A stretch of DNA of 64,000 bases from positions 3,286,001 through 3,350,000 of the forward strand of contig NZ_JALLPK010000001.1 in NCBI RefSeq assembly GCF_023276375.1, read 5' to 3'. The stretch comes from Halocatena marina (GTDB lineage: Archaea; Halobacteriota; Halobacteria; Halobacteriales; Haloarculaceae). Positions within the stretch are counted from its first letter, which is position 1. Every line of letters starts with the position of its first letter. Below the pieces are notes generated by a model, which had not been told where the DNA came from, searched no databases, and saw nothing but the letters and a program-made list of their open reading frames with translations. Below, one piece after another: positions 17,984 through 26,459 of the stretch. The translations under genes were made by a program, and so were the position numbers.

Positions 17984-18397
17984 CTATTCAGTTTTTGTTG
18001 TGTCGAGTTCGATATCGTCGTTGTAGATTTTTGCCCCGTCCTGTGCGACTTTCTCAGCGAGGACAGCACATTTGATCCGCATCGGACTAATTTCGACTCC
18101 AAGCATATCGACCACATCGTCACGGTCCAGTTCCTGAAGTTCATCGAGTGTGAGTCCTTGGAGTTTTTCAGTCAGCAGCGAGGCGCTGGCTTGACTGATC
18201 GCACAACCTTCACCCGAAAAGGCAACGTACTCGATCGTCTCGTCGTCTGCGAGTTGTACGTCCATCCGGATGGTGTCGCCACAGGTCGGATTCTCGCCAG
18301 TGTGTGAGAAGGTGGGATCCTCGAGCTTCCCGTAGTTACGGGGGTTCTTGTAGTGATCGAGAATCTGCTGGCGATACATGTCGGAGCCCAGTCCCAT
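17984..18397 (-). CDS. sufU: Fe-S cluster assembly scaffold SufU/IscU type
   Basis: This 137-residue protein begins MGLGSDMYRQQILDHYKNPRNYG, the typical IscU/SufU N-terminus. The ligand set is C39 with D41 (TCGD), C65 (GEGCAISQAS) and C110 (RIKCAVL), consistent with binding zinc or a nascent cluster and accepting sulfur from the desulfurase. It lies downstream of sufS on the same strand (146 bp), matching the known SufS-SufU pairing. The longer open frame to 18487 adds 30 residues with no family match; an ATG at 18379 would also preserve the domain. Confidence 0.93.
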   Translation of the reverse strand: MGLGSDMYRQQILDHYKNPRNYGKLEDPTFSHTGENPTCGDTIRMDVQLADDETIEYVAFSGEGCAISQASASLLTEKLQGLTLDELQELDRDDVVDMLGVEISPMRIKCAVLAEKVAQDGAKIYNDDIELDTTKTE

Positions 18398-18543
18398 TGT
18401 TGTCGTCGATAGGATGTTGTGCCAGAAAAGCGTATCGCGCCCTCTCGGATGGTGCCCGTTCACACACCTCGATGATGGAAACGGCAAGCCTGAACGAGCA
18501 GCAGAGATCGATTGTGACTCAAAATCAGAGATAGCGTGGCGCC

Positions 18544-19785
18544 TCAGCTAAAGATCGACCGCGCAGCGTCGACTCCTTCGATGAGTTTGTCGATCTCTTC
18601 ACGGGTGTTGTAGAGATAGAACGATGCTCGCGCAGAGGCGGCAATTCCGAGTTTGTCGTGGAGTGGTTGGGTGCAGTGGTCACCAGCACGAATGGCAACT
18701 GCGTAGTCGTTGAGGATGCTCGAAAGGTCGTGTGCGTGGACTGAATCGAGGTTGAACGAAACCAGCCCGCTTCGATCTGCTCCCGGTGGCCCGTACACTG
18801 TGACATCATCGGCTGCGGTGAGCTCCTCGTAGGCGTATTCGGCTAGTGCTTCTTCGTGGCGTTGGATGCGTTCCATGCCAATCTCATCGAGATAGTCACA
18901 CGCCGCAGCGAGTGCGATGCCTTGCGAGATGACCGGGGTGCCAGCCTCGAATTTCAACGGTAGTTCTTCCCACGTCGAGTCCTCGTAGGTGACCTTCCGA
19001 ATCATCATCCCACCGTAGAGGTATGGCTGCATCTCTTCGAGGATCGCATGCTTGCCGTAGAGGACGCCGACACCTGTCGGACCACACATCTTGTGTCCGG
19101 AGAAGGCAAAGAAGTCGGCGTCAATCTCCGTGACATCGACTGGTCGATTCGGGGCAGACTGTGCGCCATCGACGAACAGGTACGCACCGTGATCGTGTGC
19201 GATGTCGGCGAGTTCTGAGATCGGGGTAACGGTCCCGAGCGTGTTCGAGACGTGAACAGCACTCACCATCTTCGTATCATCGGTGATCAGCTCGCGCGCG
19301 TGATCCATATCGAGATAGCCGTTCTCGTCGATACGGATGTACTTCACCTCGGCACCAGTTCGTTTTCCGATCTGCTGCCACGTGACCAGCGAGGCGTGGT
19401 GTTCCATCTCGGTCGTGACAATCTCATCGCCAGGACCAAGTTCGGCTAACCCCCACGCGTAGGCCACGAGATTCACGGCCTCAGTCGTATTCTTCGTGAA
19501 GATGATCTCTTCACCATCCGACGCGCCGATGAACTCTGCAACGCGATCGTGGGCGTCCTCGTAGGCAATCGAGGCCTCTTGGCTCAGCTGATGGATGCCA
19601 CGCTCGACGTTCGAGTTATACGTTCGATAGTACTCGGTGATGGTGTCGATGACCTGCTCTGGAGTTTGGCTGGTCGCGGCGTTGTCGAGATACACGAGCT
19701 GTGAGCCGTTGATTTCTCGTTCGAGGATCGGGAAGTCCTCTCGTATGCGCTCTGTGTCCAGCGGATCTGTGACGGACGCTTCCAT
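18544..19785 (-). CDS. sufS: Cysteine desulfurase SufS
   Basis: This 413-residue PLP enzyme takes sulfur from cysteine as a persulfide for Fe-S assembly. It shows the class V aminotransferase layout: YLDNAATSQTPEQV near the N-terminus, NTTEAVNLVAY, TEMEHHASLVTWQ with the base-stacking His, VDGAQSAPN with the pyridine-nitrogen Asp, and FAFSGHKMCGPTG carrying the PLP-binding Lys. The active-site Cys loop is near AIRAGDHCTQPLH, the short loop typical of SufS. It is followed by sufU. The ATG at 19785 is preferred; the upstream 21 codons are atypical. Confidence 0.95.
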   Translation of the reverse strand: MEASVTDPLDTERIREDFPILEREINGSQLVYLDNAATSQTPEQVIDTITEYYRTYNSNVERGIHQLSQEASIAYEDAHDRVAEFIGASDGEEIIFTKNTTEAVNLVAYAWGLAELGPGDEIVTTEMEHHASLVTWQQIGKRTGAEVKYIRIDENGYLDMDHARELITDDTKMVSAVHVSNTLGTVTPISELADIAHDHGAYLFVDGAQSAPNRPVDVTEIDADFFAFSGHKMCGPTGVGVLYGKHAILEEMQPYLYGGMMIRKVTYEDSTWEELPLKFEAGTPVISQGIALAAACDYLDEIGMERIQRHEEALAEYAYEELTAADDVTVYGPPGADRSGLVSFNLDSVHAHDLSSILNDYAVAIRAGDHCTQPLHDKLGIAASARASFYLYNTREEIDKLIEGVDAARSIFS

Positions 19786-19885
19786 TACTCGAAACGACGA
19801 GCCGAAGACAGAACACTTCTTCGGTCGGGTCATGACAGACACACACATTCGACATCAGTAGACGGGGATATCGGACGATTTAGCC

Positions 19886-20983
19886 TTATTTTGGGAGCAA
19901 TGTCCGATCGAGTTCGACACCGAGTCCGGGGTCGTCGGGTGCAGTAATGACGCCGTCGTCGTGATCGATCGTTTCTGTGAGGAGAAAATCACGCACATCT
20001 GGTGTCCACGGGGGGTCGATCGAGAACTCACACCACGCACTTTGGGCGGCGGTCATTACGTGGAGATTGGCGACGAAGCCGAGACCGTTCGTCCACGTAT
20101 GCGGAACGAACTCAACGCCGTGTTGGCGGGCCATCGCGGCTGTGTCGGTGGCTCGCTTGATGCCCGTCGCGAGCGCGGCGTCGGGTTGGAGGATATCGAG
20201 CGATCCGTGCGCGAGGAATTCTCGGAGCTGCCAGTGACCGTTGTTGAACTCGCCTCCAGCGATCGGAACATCGGTCGCTTCGCGGAGTCGGGCATAGCCC
20301 TCGAAATCGTGACGCGGGAGAGGTTCTTCGAGCCACGCAACGTTGCCAATCTCTTCTAACTCCCGAGCGAACGCTAGCGCTTCAGAAAATGTCCATCGCG
20401 CTTCGTGTTCCATGACGCGGACGGCCCACCCCTTGTTCGCATCGACCATCAGGGTTAGCTCCGGAAACGCCTCGCGCACTTCCCGAACAACGTCGATGTG
20501 TTCGGGGCATGTGACCCGCAGCTTTACTGCTTCAAATCCCTCACTAATGCGCTCTTCAATGGATGCGATACGTTCGTCTGCGTCGATCACCGCGCCCGTA
20601 CTGGCGTAGACTGGAATCTCGCGCTGCTCTGCGCCCAAAAGCTCGTAAACGGGTTTACCCGCGTCTTTGCCGATGATGTCCCACAGCGCGTGCTCTATGT
20701 GCCACGGCCGCGGTCCGATGAGATTGACGCTTTCGAGTTTTCGAAGGATCCCATCGACGTTGTGGGGATCTTCACCGAGCAGGAAATACGACAGCGCATT
20801 CTCGTAGTCGATTCCACCCGCAAAACTCGGGCTGGCGGCGATTCCCGTTATCCCAGCATCCGTCTCGATCTCGAACAACTCGACTTCGTGGGTGGTCTGT
20901 GGGTAGCCCGGAATCCACGTCGGACGAAACGATTCTCCGATCTCGTGATTGAGGTGATACTGGCTGACACCGGTGATCTGCAT
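19886..20983 (-). CDS. Mandelate racemase/muconate lactonizing enzyme family protein
   Basis: This 365-residue enolase-superfamily enzyme abstracts a proton alpha to a carboxylate using Mg2+. Visible features are the catalytic KLR strand (FEAVKLRVTCP near residue 153), metal ligands in MVDANKGW, WLEEPLPRHD and GGEFNNGHWQ, and the C-terminal barrel motif VPHTWTNG with a candidate catalytic His. The N-terminal capping domain (residues 1-115) is complete. The substrate cannot be read from sequence; sugar acid dehydratases of haloarchaea belong to this group. It stands alone between sufS and a toxin-antitoxin-like pair. Confidence 0.88.
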   Translation of the reverse strand: MQITGVSQYHLNHEIGESFRPTWIPGYPQTTHEVELFEIETDAGITGIAASPSFAGGIDYENALSYFLLGEDPHNVDGILRKLESVNLIGPRPWHIEHALWDIIGKDAGKPVYELLGAEQREIPVYASTGAVIDADERIASIEERISEGFEAVKLRVTCPEHIDVVREVREAFPELTLMVDANKGWAVRVMEHEARWTFSEALAFARELEEIGNVAWLEEPLPRHDFEGYARLREATDVPIAGGEFNNGHWQLREFLAHGSLDILQPDAALATGIKRATDTAAMARQHGVEFVPHTWTNGLGFVANLHVMTAAQSAWCEFSIDPPWTPDVRDFLLTETIDHDDGVITAPDDPGLGVELDRTLLPK

Positions 20984-21056
20984 GCCAGCAGGCGGGCGGG
21001 TAGCGGGAAATATCTTTGGTCATGGCAGTACTAGACAATATACTTCTTCTAAAATG

Positions 21057-21362
21057 TTAGACGACAGATAGCCAGAGAGGATCGGTCTGTGTGGGATCAA
21101 ATGGGATGGCTTCGATACGGGCGATCGCTGCACGAACGTCGCCTCCAGACATGGACTGTGGAGCGACGAACACAGGGACCTTAGCTTCACGACTTCCGAA
21201 ATATTTTACATCGGTTGAGAGGATAGCGTAATCTTCGTATTCAGCGTAGTTGGTGATTGCGTCGTCGGTGGCTTCTGGACCGAGCGTTGCCACATCGTGG
21301 CCATCACCACGAAGTGCAGAGACATATTCTTCCGGTACGTTTGTATCAGCAAGAATCTTCAT
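21057..21362 (-). CDS. DUF5615 PIN-like protein, probable toxin
   Basis: This 101-residue protein begins MKILADTNVPEEYVSALRGDGHDV, with the N-terminal Asp and following strand of the PIN-like nuclease fold. It continues with AILSTDVKYFG, a second acidic position. These are features of DUF5615 proteins, which act as VapC-type toxins when paired with DUF433 proteins. It starts 6 bp after the DUF433 gene on the same strand. RNase activity is inferred from the family. Confidence 0.82.
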   Translation of the reverse strand: MKILADTNVPEEYVSALRGDGHDVATLGPEATDDAITNYAEYEDYAILSTDVKYFGSREAKVPVFVAPQSMSGGDVRAAIARIEAIPFDPTQTDPLWLSVV

Positions 21363-21368
21363 GGGCCG

Positions 21369-21680
21369 TCAATCGGCCCGTCTGCCGGTTTCTGCAGCAC
21401 CGTTCTCAGCTCGTTCGAGGATCTCCCATGTCTGTTGTTTACCTTCTCGGCGAGCAACATCGATCTCACGTTCACGTTCAGAGAGGGCAGCGCGGTGCTC
21501 GTAGTAGTAAGCAAGGGCGTAGAAAAGATTCGTCATTGATATATCATATTCACCAGCGACGATATGGGGGTCCTCGCCATTGTCAATGACGCGCTGCTTG
21601 ACGTCAAAAACCGTAATCCGGGTCCCCTGAATGCGAGGATCGCCGGATCGGATATCATCATCGTGGACAATGACTGTCAT
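21369..21680 (-). CDS. DUF433 protein, probable antitoxin
   Basis: This 103-residue protein begins with a GDPRIQGTRITVFDVKQRV block, the classic DUF433 core. A helix follows containing the acid-polar segment MTNLFYALAYYYEHRAAL, and the Arg/Glu-rich C-terminus is expected to contact the partner. DUF433 proteins combine a winged or ribbon DNA-binding region with toxin neutralisation. It is the first gene of the pair, separated from DUF5615 by 6 bp. Autoregulation is likely but not visible as an operator. Confidence 0.82.
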   Translation of the reverse strand: MTVIVHDDDIRSGDPRIQGTRITVFDVKQRVIDNGEDPHIVAGEYDISMTNLFYALAYYYEHRAALSEREREIDVARREGKQQTWEILERAENGAAETGRRAD

Positions 21681-21815
21681 GGTGTAGCAATAGCGCGTGT
21701 TTACTTTTAAGACTTCGGAGGGGATCAGTTCATAAAACCGGTTCTGAGCTCCTGTCGTCAGTCATCTCCACAGGCGTTACGATATCACTACGATGTGATA
21801 CAATATGATAATAAG

Positions 21816-21954
21816 TGCCCGGGGTGGGCTCCGAACCCACGATCTCCGCATATCCCAGGTACGAGGCGTCGGCATAGCCTCAGGGATGCGTTTGGTACCG
21901 CACGGTCTCGTGACCCTATGAGTGCGGCGCTATGTCCAGCTAAGCCACCCGGGC
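21816..21954 (-). tRNA. tRNA-Met (CAT), elongator, with 65-nt intron
   Basis: The gene has a GCCCGGG/CCCGGGC acceptor stem, a GCT/AGC D stem, anticodon stem CCGCA/TGCGG with loop CTCATAA, and T arm GTGGG-TTCGGAG-CCCAC, with discriminator A. The 5' exon is 21917-21954 and the 3' exon is 21816-21851. The intron, 21852-21916, sits after the base following the anticodon, the canonical archaeal position. Haloarchaeal elongator tRNA-Met genes are known to carry such an intron. Junctions could shift by one base. Confidence 0.93.
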
Positions 21955-22010
21955 TCATTTCCTCGTATCACACACCCACTCATTAACCTTCTCATGTCGT
22001 TCGGTGGGCT

Positions 22011-22367
22011 CTATTCTCGTCCGGTCACCTTCCGGATACAGGTCGAACCGAACGGGCCGTGTTCTCCAGCCTCCAATCGCATGAAGTAGCCGGTTGAAAG
22101 CTGCGATCCACACCGTCGGCACGTGAAATCACCGTCCTTCGTGATGACTTCACTCTGAAATTGAAGAAATCTTCCACCAACGGGTTTGACCGTTGCCCCA
22201 TCGCGTTCGATGATACCGCGTGCTTGAGCTGTTTCGAGAATAGCTCGCGTCGTAGCGGGGTGAGTCGTGATGGTCTCTAACCGATCGATGGTTTCTGCTA
22301 AGGATAGTTCGGCGTGTTCGAGCCGTTCGAGTAACTGCACGCCAAGCTCGATCGGATCGTCGCTCAC
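22011..22367 (-). CDS. DUF5830 family winged-helix/zinc protein
   Basis: The 118-residue protein starts MSDDPIELGVQLLERLEHAELSLAE. It contains a helix-turn-helix-like region (SLAETIDRLETITTHPATTRAILETAQARGIIERDGATV, about residues 21-63). A C-terminal zinc ribbon follows, with CRRCGSQ near residue 85 and a later Cys in GSTCIRKV. The pattern fits haloarchaeal DUF5830, which is probably DNA-binding. No operator or target is visible. It lies between tRNA-Met and a small zinc-finger gene. Confidence 0.75.
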   Translation of the reverse strand: MSDDPIELGVQLLERLEHAELSLAETIDRLETITTHPATTRAILETAQARGIIERDGATVKPVGGRFLQFQSEVITKDGDFTCRRCGSQLSTGYFMRLEAGEHGPFGSTCIRKVTGRE

Positions 22368-22468
22368 GCAGCCCCGTACTACCCACGAACGAATAATGGT
22401 TGGTATCCACGAGGTGTCTACTCAAAAATTCGATCATCACACAGCGAGATGGTTGAGAGTACCCGTGG

Positions 22469-22585
22469 TCACCAAAACGTGTCCGAGCAGTCGTACACGA
22501 CTCCGTGCTGTGGACAGACGTATTTGCAGTGACGGTGAATCATCGGTTCTGCACAGAGCGGACACGGTCGTCCCCCTTCGGTCAT
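22469..22585 (-). CDS. Very small zinc-finger protein (HVO_2523 type)
   Basis: This is a 38-residue protein, MTEGGRPCPLC followed by EPMIHRHCKYVCPQHG and VVYDCSDTFW. It has a CPLC pair and a CKYVC pair that form a compact zinc knuckle. Haloarchaea encode many such microproteins, and this pattern matches the one I know as HVO_2523 family. The function of this member is unknown. The longer open frame to 22654 adds a Ser/Arg-rich tail unlikely to be translated. Confidence 0.75.
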   Translation of the reverse strand: MTEGGRPCPLCAEPMIHRHCKYVCPQHGVVYDCSDTFW

Positions 22586-22701
22586 ACGAGTCGTACGGGT
22601 CGAAGACGATCGAGCATTTCGATTGCTGCTGGATTGGATTTCAATTCGAATCAACCATTCCGAGCTCGCAGCTTACTCTGTCCGATTCGGTCGCTTCTCA
22701 A

Positions 22702-25700
22702 TCAACACTCGGACCAGCCACAGCTTTCGCAGGTCTTGCAGCCTTCGCTGAAGTACAGCGTCATTGACCCACAGTCTGGACATTCTGGGCTTTCTCCGGC
22801 GTCGATGAGTGATTGCGCATCCGCTTCCTCGTCGGTGTCCTCATTATCGCCGTCACTGTCCTCAATTTCTGGCGCGTCATCCCTTTCGACATCCACATCG
22901 ACTTCTGCGACCTCGGTGAGGTTCTGTTGTTGTGGATACGGTCTGTTGATCTCATCATCGAGATACCGTCGCATTGCGACACCGATCGCATCAGGGATGG
23001 AGTTGATCTGTTCGCCCTTATCCCACGCGACCTTCGGACTCCGGATACCCTGAAGATCTTCGGCGATTTCGTATGGATCGACGCCGGAACGCAGCGCGTA
23101 GCTGATGGTTTTTGCCAACCCTTCAGTGAACGAAGCTGTGAAGCCACCAGAGTTCCCGATCGTCGCAAAGAGTTCGAATGGCTCGTTGTGCTCGTCCTCG
23201 TTGATATTGACGTACATCTTCCCGTAGCCAGTATCAATGCGCTGTGTTACGCCGTACAGCACGTCTGGACGTGGTCGCTCTCGTGCGTACGCACCGCCAG
23301 TCCGGCCTTTCACCACGTTCTCGATATCCATTTCGAGGTCGGCTTGGACTGCTTCGTTTCCGAGGAACGACTCAACGTCACCGAACACCTCATGTATCCG
23401 TTCGACGATGGCTGTTGCCGCCTCGCTTTCGTCGGTGAAGTCGGCGTTCTCGGCGCGAGTCGTCAGCACCTGCTTCGAGCGCGTTCCATCGCGGTAATAC
23501 GTGACTCCTTTCCCGCCATGGTTGTAGATGTACTCGAATACCTCCCTTGCGTCCTCCATTGTGGAGTCGTTCGGCGCGTTGACCGTCTTTGAAATGGAGG
23601 AATCAACACCGTGTTGACAGGCACACTGGACAGCAGCGTGCTCTTTTGCTGTTATATCGGACGTGACGACGAACAGTTCACTGATGGCATCTGGAACTGT
23701 CGAGAGCGAAGCGACTCCATCAAATTCGTTTTTCGCCATCTGCTCTTTCGCTTCGTCCTTGACGACTTTGACGTCGATATCGTTCGCCTCCAGCACCCGG
23801 AGGAAGTAATCGTCGAACTCGACGAGCATCTCATCGCCCTGCACGTCGTCGGAGACGTTCTTGTAGTAGGCGACGTTGTAGATCGGCTCACAGCCACCCG
23901 TCGTGTTTCCGAGCATCGAAGTGGTGCCTGTCGGTGCAATCGTCACTGTGTTGTGGTTTCTGACCGAGAAGCCCTCGTCCCACTCATCCGCAGAGAGTCC
24001 CGTTTGGTGCTCGAACCATTCGCGGTACTCAGTTGGAGCGGCGTACTTCGAGTCCGACCAGTCGTTGAAGTTTCCTCGTTCGAGCGCGAGTTCGTGTGAG
24101 GCCCACTTCGACTGGTGGTTGATATGCACCATGATCTGGCGGGCTACCTCGTTGCCCACGTCAGAACCGTAGCGGATACCAAGCTGGATGTACAGCTGTG
24201 CCAGACCCATGATCCCGAGACCGATCTTTCGCATGTCCCGGACCTTCTGTTCGATTTCTCGAACCGGGAAGTCAGACATCGTGACGACGTTTTCGAGGAA
24301 ACGCGTCCCGAGTTCGATGCGGCGGTCGAACGCTTCCATGTCGATGGCTTCTTCGAGGTAGGCCTCGATTGCATCCTCTCGGGAGTCGTATTCGTCTTCG
24401 TGTTCGCCGGACCACACCCGCCAATCGGGCGCATCGAACGCAGCAAGGGTAGAGAGATTGATGTGTCCGAGGTTACAGGCCTCGTACTCCTCCAACGGTT
24501 GTTCACCGCAGGGGTTTGTTGCCAGAATTTCATGATCAGGGTGTTCCTCGACATCGAACGAGTGTTCCTTGTTCACCCGTTCGAGATAGATCACGCCCGG
24601 TTCACCGTTCTCGTGTGCTCCTTCGATGATACGCTCCCAGATAATCTCGGCGGGAATCGTGAGTGGTTCTCCGATTTCAATGTGATCTTCGAGATCGTAC
24701 CGGCCGTACATTTCCTTCGTCTCGGCGGTAGCGATGTGTGGATCACCTGTGCGTGGATTGGTGAACGTGAACTCCTCACCCGCGTACAGTGCCTCCATGA
24801 AGCCGTCGGTAACGCCGACAGAAATATTGAAGTTCGAAAGGTGCCCTTCGACAGCGTTGCGGAGATGCTTTGGAACACGGCCATCGTCATCGATGAGACC
24901 GCGTGCCTCTTCGAGAGCATCGCCAAAGGAAGTGTATGTGTAGTCGTCCGGATCGTTCAGGCGAAGACAGTGAGCCAAGGAGACGTCCTTGTTTTTCGAG
25001 TGAATGAACTCGATCACGTCCGGGTGAGAGACGCGCATGACACCCATCTGCGCGCCGCGTCGAGTTCCCCCTTGGGCGATCGTCTCACAGAGCTGATCGT
25101 ACGTTCGCATGAACGTGATCGGGCCGGATGCGATTCCACCAGTTGAACCGACCGGGTCGCCGTAGGGCCGAAGCTGCCAGAAAGCGTATCCGCACCCACC
25201 GCCGCTCTGGAAGACCTCTGCAGCATTTTTCGCTGTTTCGTGGATATTCGTCAAATCATCATCCGGAGACATAACGAAACAAGCCGACAACTGCTGGAGT
25301 TCGTCGCCAGCGTTCATTATTGTCGGAGAGTTCGGAATGAACGAGAGGTGCTCCATTAACGCCTGAAACTCTGTGGCGACCTGTTCGACGTGGTCACGAA
25401 TTTCATCGGGAAGGTCGGGGACGACAGTTTCGAAGGCGAACTTGTTGACAGTGTGGACCGAGAGTGTGGCCTCTCTGTCATCGTCCACAGAGGTCCCTGC
25501 TCCAAACACCTCACTAGCAAGTTCGTCGCGGCGTGGATGATCTGGTTTCAGTTGCTCAGGGCGGACGGTGACCGCAACATCACGCCGCTCTGCTTCGAAC
25601 ACTGCTTCGGCGAGAGCGATGTTCTTTGCAACCCGCTCGAACAGGTCGTCCTGGGATTCGACAAGGGACCCGGTGGCGTCCTTGCGCAGGTAACGGGCGG

Positions 25701-25809
25701 GGAGAATATTTTGATACGCATTGTCGGTCATCCGGTCTTCGAGCAACTCTTCTTCGGTTCGTTTGATTGGAAGGGTAATCTCGTCCGCAGAGTGCTCTGG
25801 CTGGCTCAT
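22702..25809 (-). CDS. nrdJ: Adenosylcobalamin-dependent (class II) ribonucleoside-diphosphate reductase
   Basis: This 1035-residue enzyme makes deoxyribonucleotides using B12 to generate the thiyl radical. The catalytic finger-loop region is NPCGEQPLEEYEACNLGHINLS near residue 433, and the central barrel motifs PTGTTSMLGNTTGGCEPI are present. The C-terminus bears the redox/zinc tail CPDCG...CKTCESCGWSEC. No intein interrupts it, although haloarchaeal nrdJ is a frequent intein host. The ATG at 25809 (MSQPEHSADE) is chosen; another ATG lies four codons upstream. Its upstream region holds an unusual inverted-repeat element. Confidence 0.96.
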   Translation of the reverse strand: MSQPEHSADEITLPIKRTEEELLEDRMTDNAYQNILPARYLRKDATGSLVESQDDLFERVAKNIALAEAVFEAERRDVAVTVRPEQLKPDHPRRDELASEVFGAGTSVDDDREATLSVHTVNKFAFETVVPDLPDEIRDHVEQVATEFQALMEHLSFIPNSPTIMNAGDELQQLSACFVMSPDDDLTNIHETAKNAAEVFQSGGGCGYAFWQLRPYGDPVGSTGGIASGPITFMRTYDQLCETIAQGGTRRGAQMGVMRVSHPDVIEFIHSKNKDVSLAHCLRLNDPDDYTYTSFGDALEEARGLIDDDGRVPKHLRNAVEGHLSNFNISVGVTDGFMEALYAGEEFTFTNPRTGDPHIATAETKEMYGRYDLEDHIEIGEPLTIPAEIIWERIIEGAHENGEPGVIYLERVNKEHSFDVEEHPDHEILATNPCGEQPLEEYEACNLGHINLSTLAAFDAPDWRVWSGEHEDEYDSREDAIEAYLEEAIDMEAFDRRIELGTRFLENVVTMSDFPVREIEQKVRDMRKIGLGIMGLAQLYIQLGIRYGSDVGNEVARQIMVHINHQSKWASHELALERGNFNDWSDSKYAAPTEYREWFEHQTGLSADEWDEGFSVRNHNTVTIAPTGTTSMLGNTTGGCEPIYNVAYYKNVSDDVQGDEMLVEFDDYFLRVLEANDIDVKVVKDEAKEQMAKNEFDGVASLSTVPDAISELFVVTSDITAKEHAAVQCACQHGVDSSISKTVNAPNDSTMEDAREVFEYIYNHGGKGVTYYRDGTRSKQVLTTRAENADFTDESEAATAIVERIHEVFGDVESFLGNEAVQADLEMDIENVVKGRTGGAYARERPRPDVLYGVTQRIDTGYGKMYVNINEDEHNEPFELFATIGNSGGFTASFTEGLAKTISYALRSGVDPYEIAEDLQGIRSPKVAWDKGEQINSIPDAIGVAMRRYLDDEINRPYPQQQNLTEVAEVDVDVERDDAPEIEDSDGDNEDTDEEADAQSLIDAGESPECPDCGSMTLYFSEGCKTCESCGWSEC

Positions 25810-26065
25810 ACTGATCTCCAAGGTGATTGTGCTGCGACTGGGTGGTCGTTTTGTCTTTGTGTCATCGATGACTGGCCAGTCCGATTGCTGGTCATTTCAA
25901 CGCTACGGCTCGCAAGATACATGAAATCATGTTCACATGCGGCATTACGCCTATTCAGTTGCACGTGTTCTAGCCTCTTTGCAATCGTCCATAACGGTAC
26001 TTAGACCGGAGTGAAAGTGAATATTCCGACGTAAAATCGATCGAGGAGGAGATTATTCGAGTGGA

Positions 26066-26108
26066 AACTATCGGGGGTTTAATCAGATAATCGATAGTTG
26101 AATTAAAC
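26066..26108. other. Interleaved inverted repeats upstream of nrdJ
   Basis: AACTATCG (26066-26073) pairs with CGATAGTT (26092-26099), and GTTTAAT (26077-26083) pairs with ATTAAAC (26102-26108). The order A-B-A'-B' could form a pseudoknot in RNA or represent overlapping palindromic operator sites in DNA. It lies in the 366-bp gap between nrdJ (minus) and the small membrane gene (plus), nearer the latter. The rest of the gap has no convincing gene and no recognisable cobalamin riboswitch. Confidence 0.4.
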
Positions 26109-26175
26109 GCCGATTGACGTTTTATCCCCGATGAAACCACACTTTCTATCAGAATGATTTAACTGGGATGGCGTT

Positions 26176-26382
26176 ATGTCCGTACGCATGCACGGACTGA
26201 TCGCAGCTCAGGCATTCACCGTCCCCGGCATTCTTGGCACACTAGTCGTCGTTGGAATCATCCTACTCATTGGCCGATTCCTGTTGAACATGGCGTTCAA
26301 AGTCGTCCTCATTGCAGCAATCATCGCTGGTGCTCTCTGGTTTCTGGGGGCAGAGTCACTCCTCTCGCTGTTTCTCGTGTGA
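26176..26382 (+). CDS. Small membrane protein
   Basis: The 68-residue protein consists almost entirely of two hydrophobic helices (about residues 15-36 and 40-66), separated by a short RFLLNMAF segment with one Arg. It is probably a double-spanning membrane protein. A second ATG lies four codons downstream at 26188. The sequence gives no functional clue. It is divergent from nrdJ and convergent with the methionine aminopeptidase gene. Confidence 0.65.
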   Translation: MSVRMHGLIAAQAFTVPGILGTLVVVGIILLIGRFLLNMAFKVVLIAAIIAGALWFLGAESLLSLFLV

Positions 26383-26459
26383 CTCACGTCCTGAACGGTT
26401 GTGGCACTGCGACCCCGAATTATAAACTGAATTACGTATTTTAACTCCGATTGTTTATA

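Noticed and set aside
24115..25146. Open frame of 343 codons on the strand opposite nrdJ
   Set aside because: Lies entirely antisense to a well-supported gene; long antisense frames are common in haloarchaeal GC-rich codon usage.
25810..26175. Possible cobalamin riboswitch upstream of the B12-dependent reductase gene
   Set aside because: No B12-box-like conserved core was seen and such riboswitches are not typical of haloarchaea; only the interleaved repeats remain.
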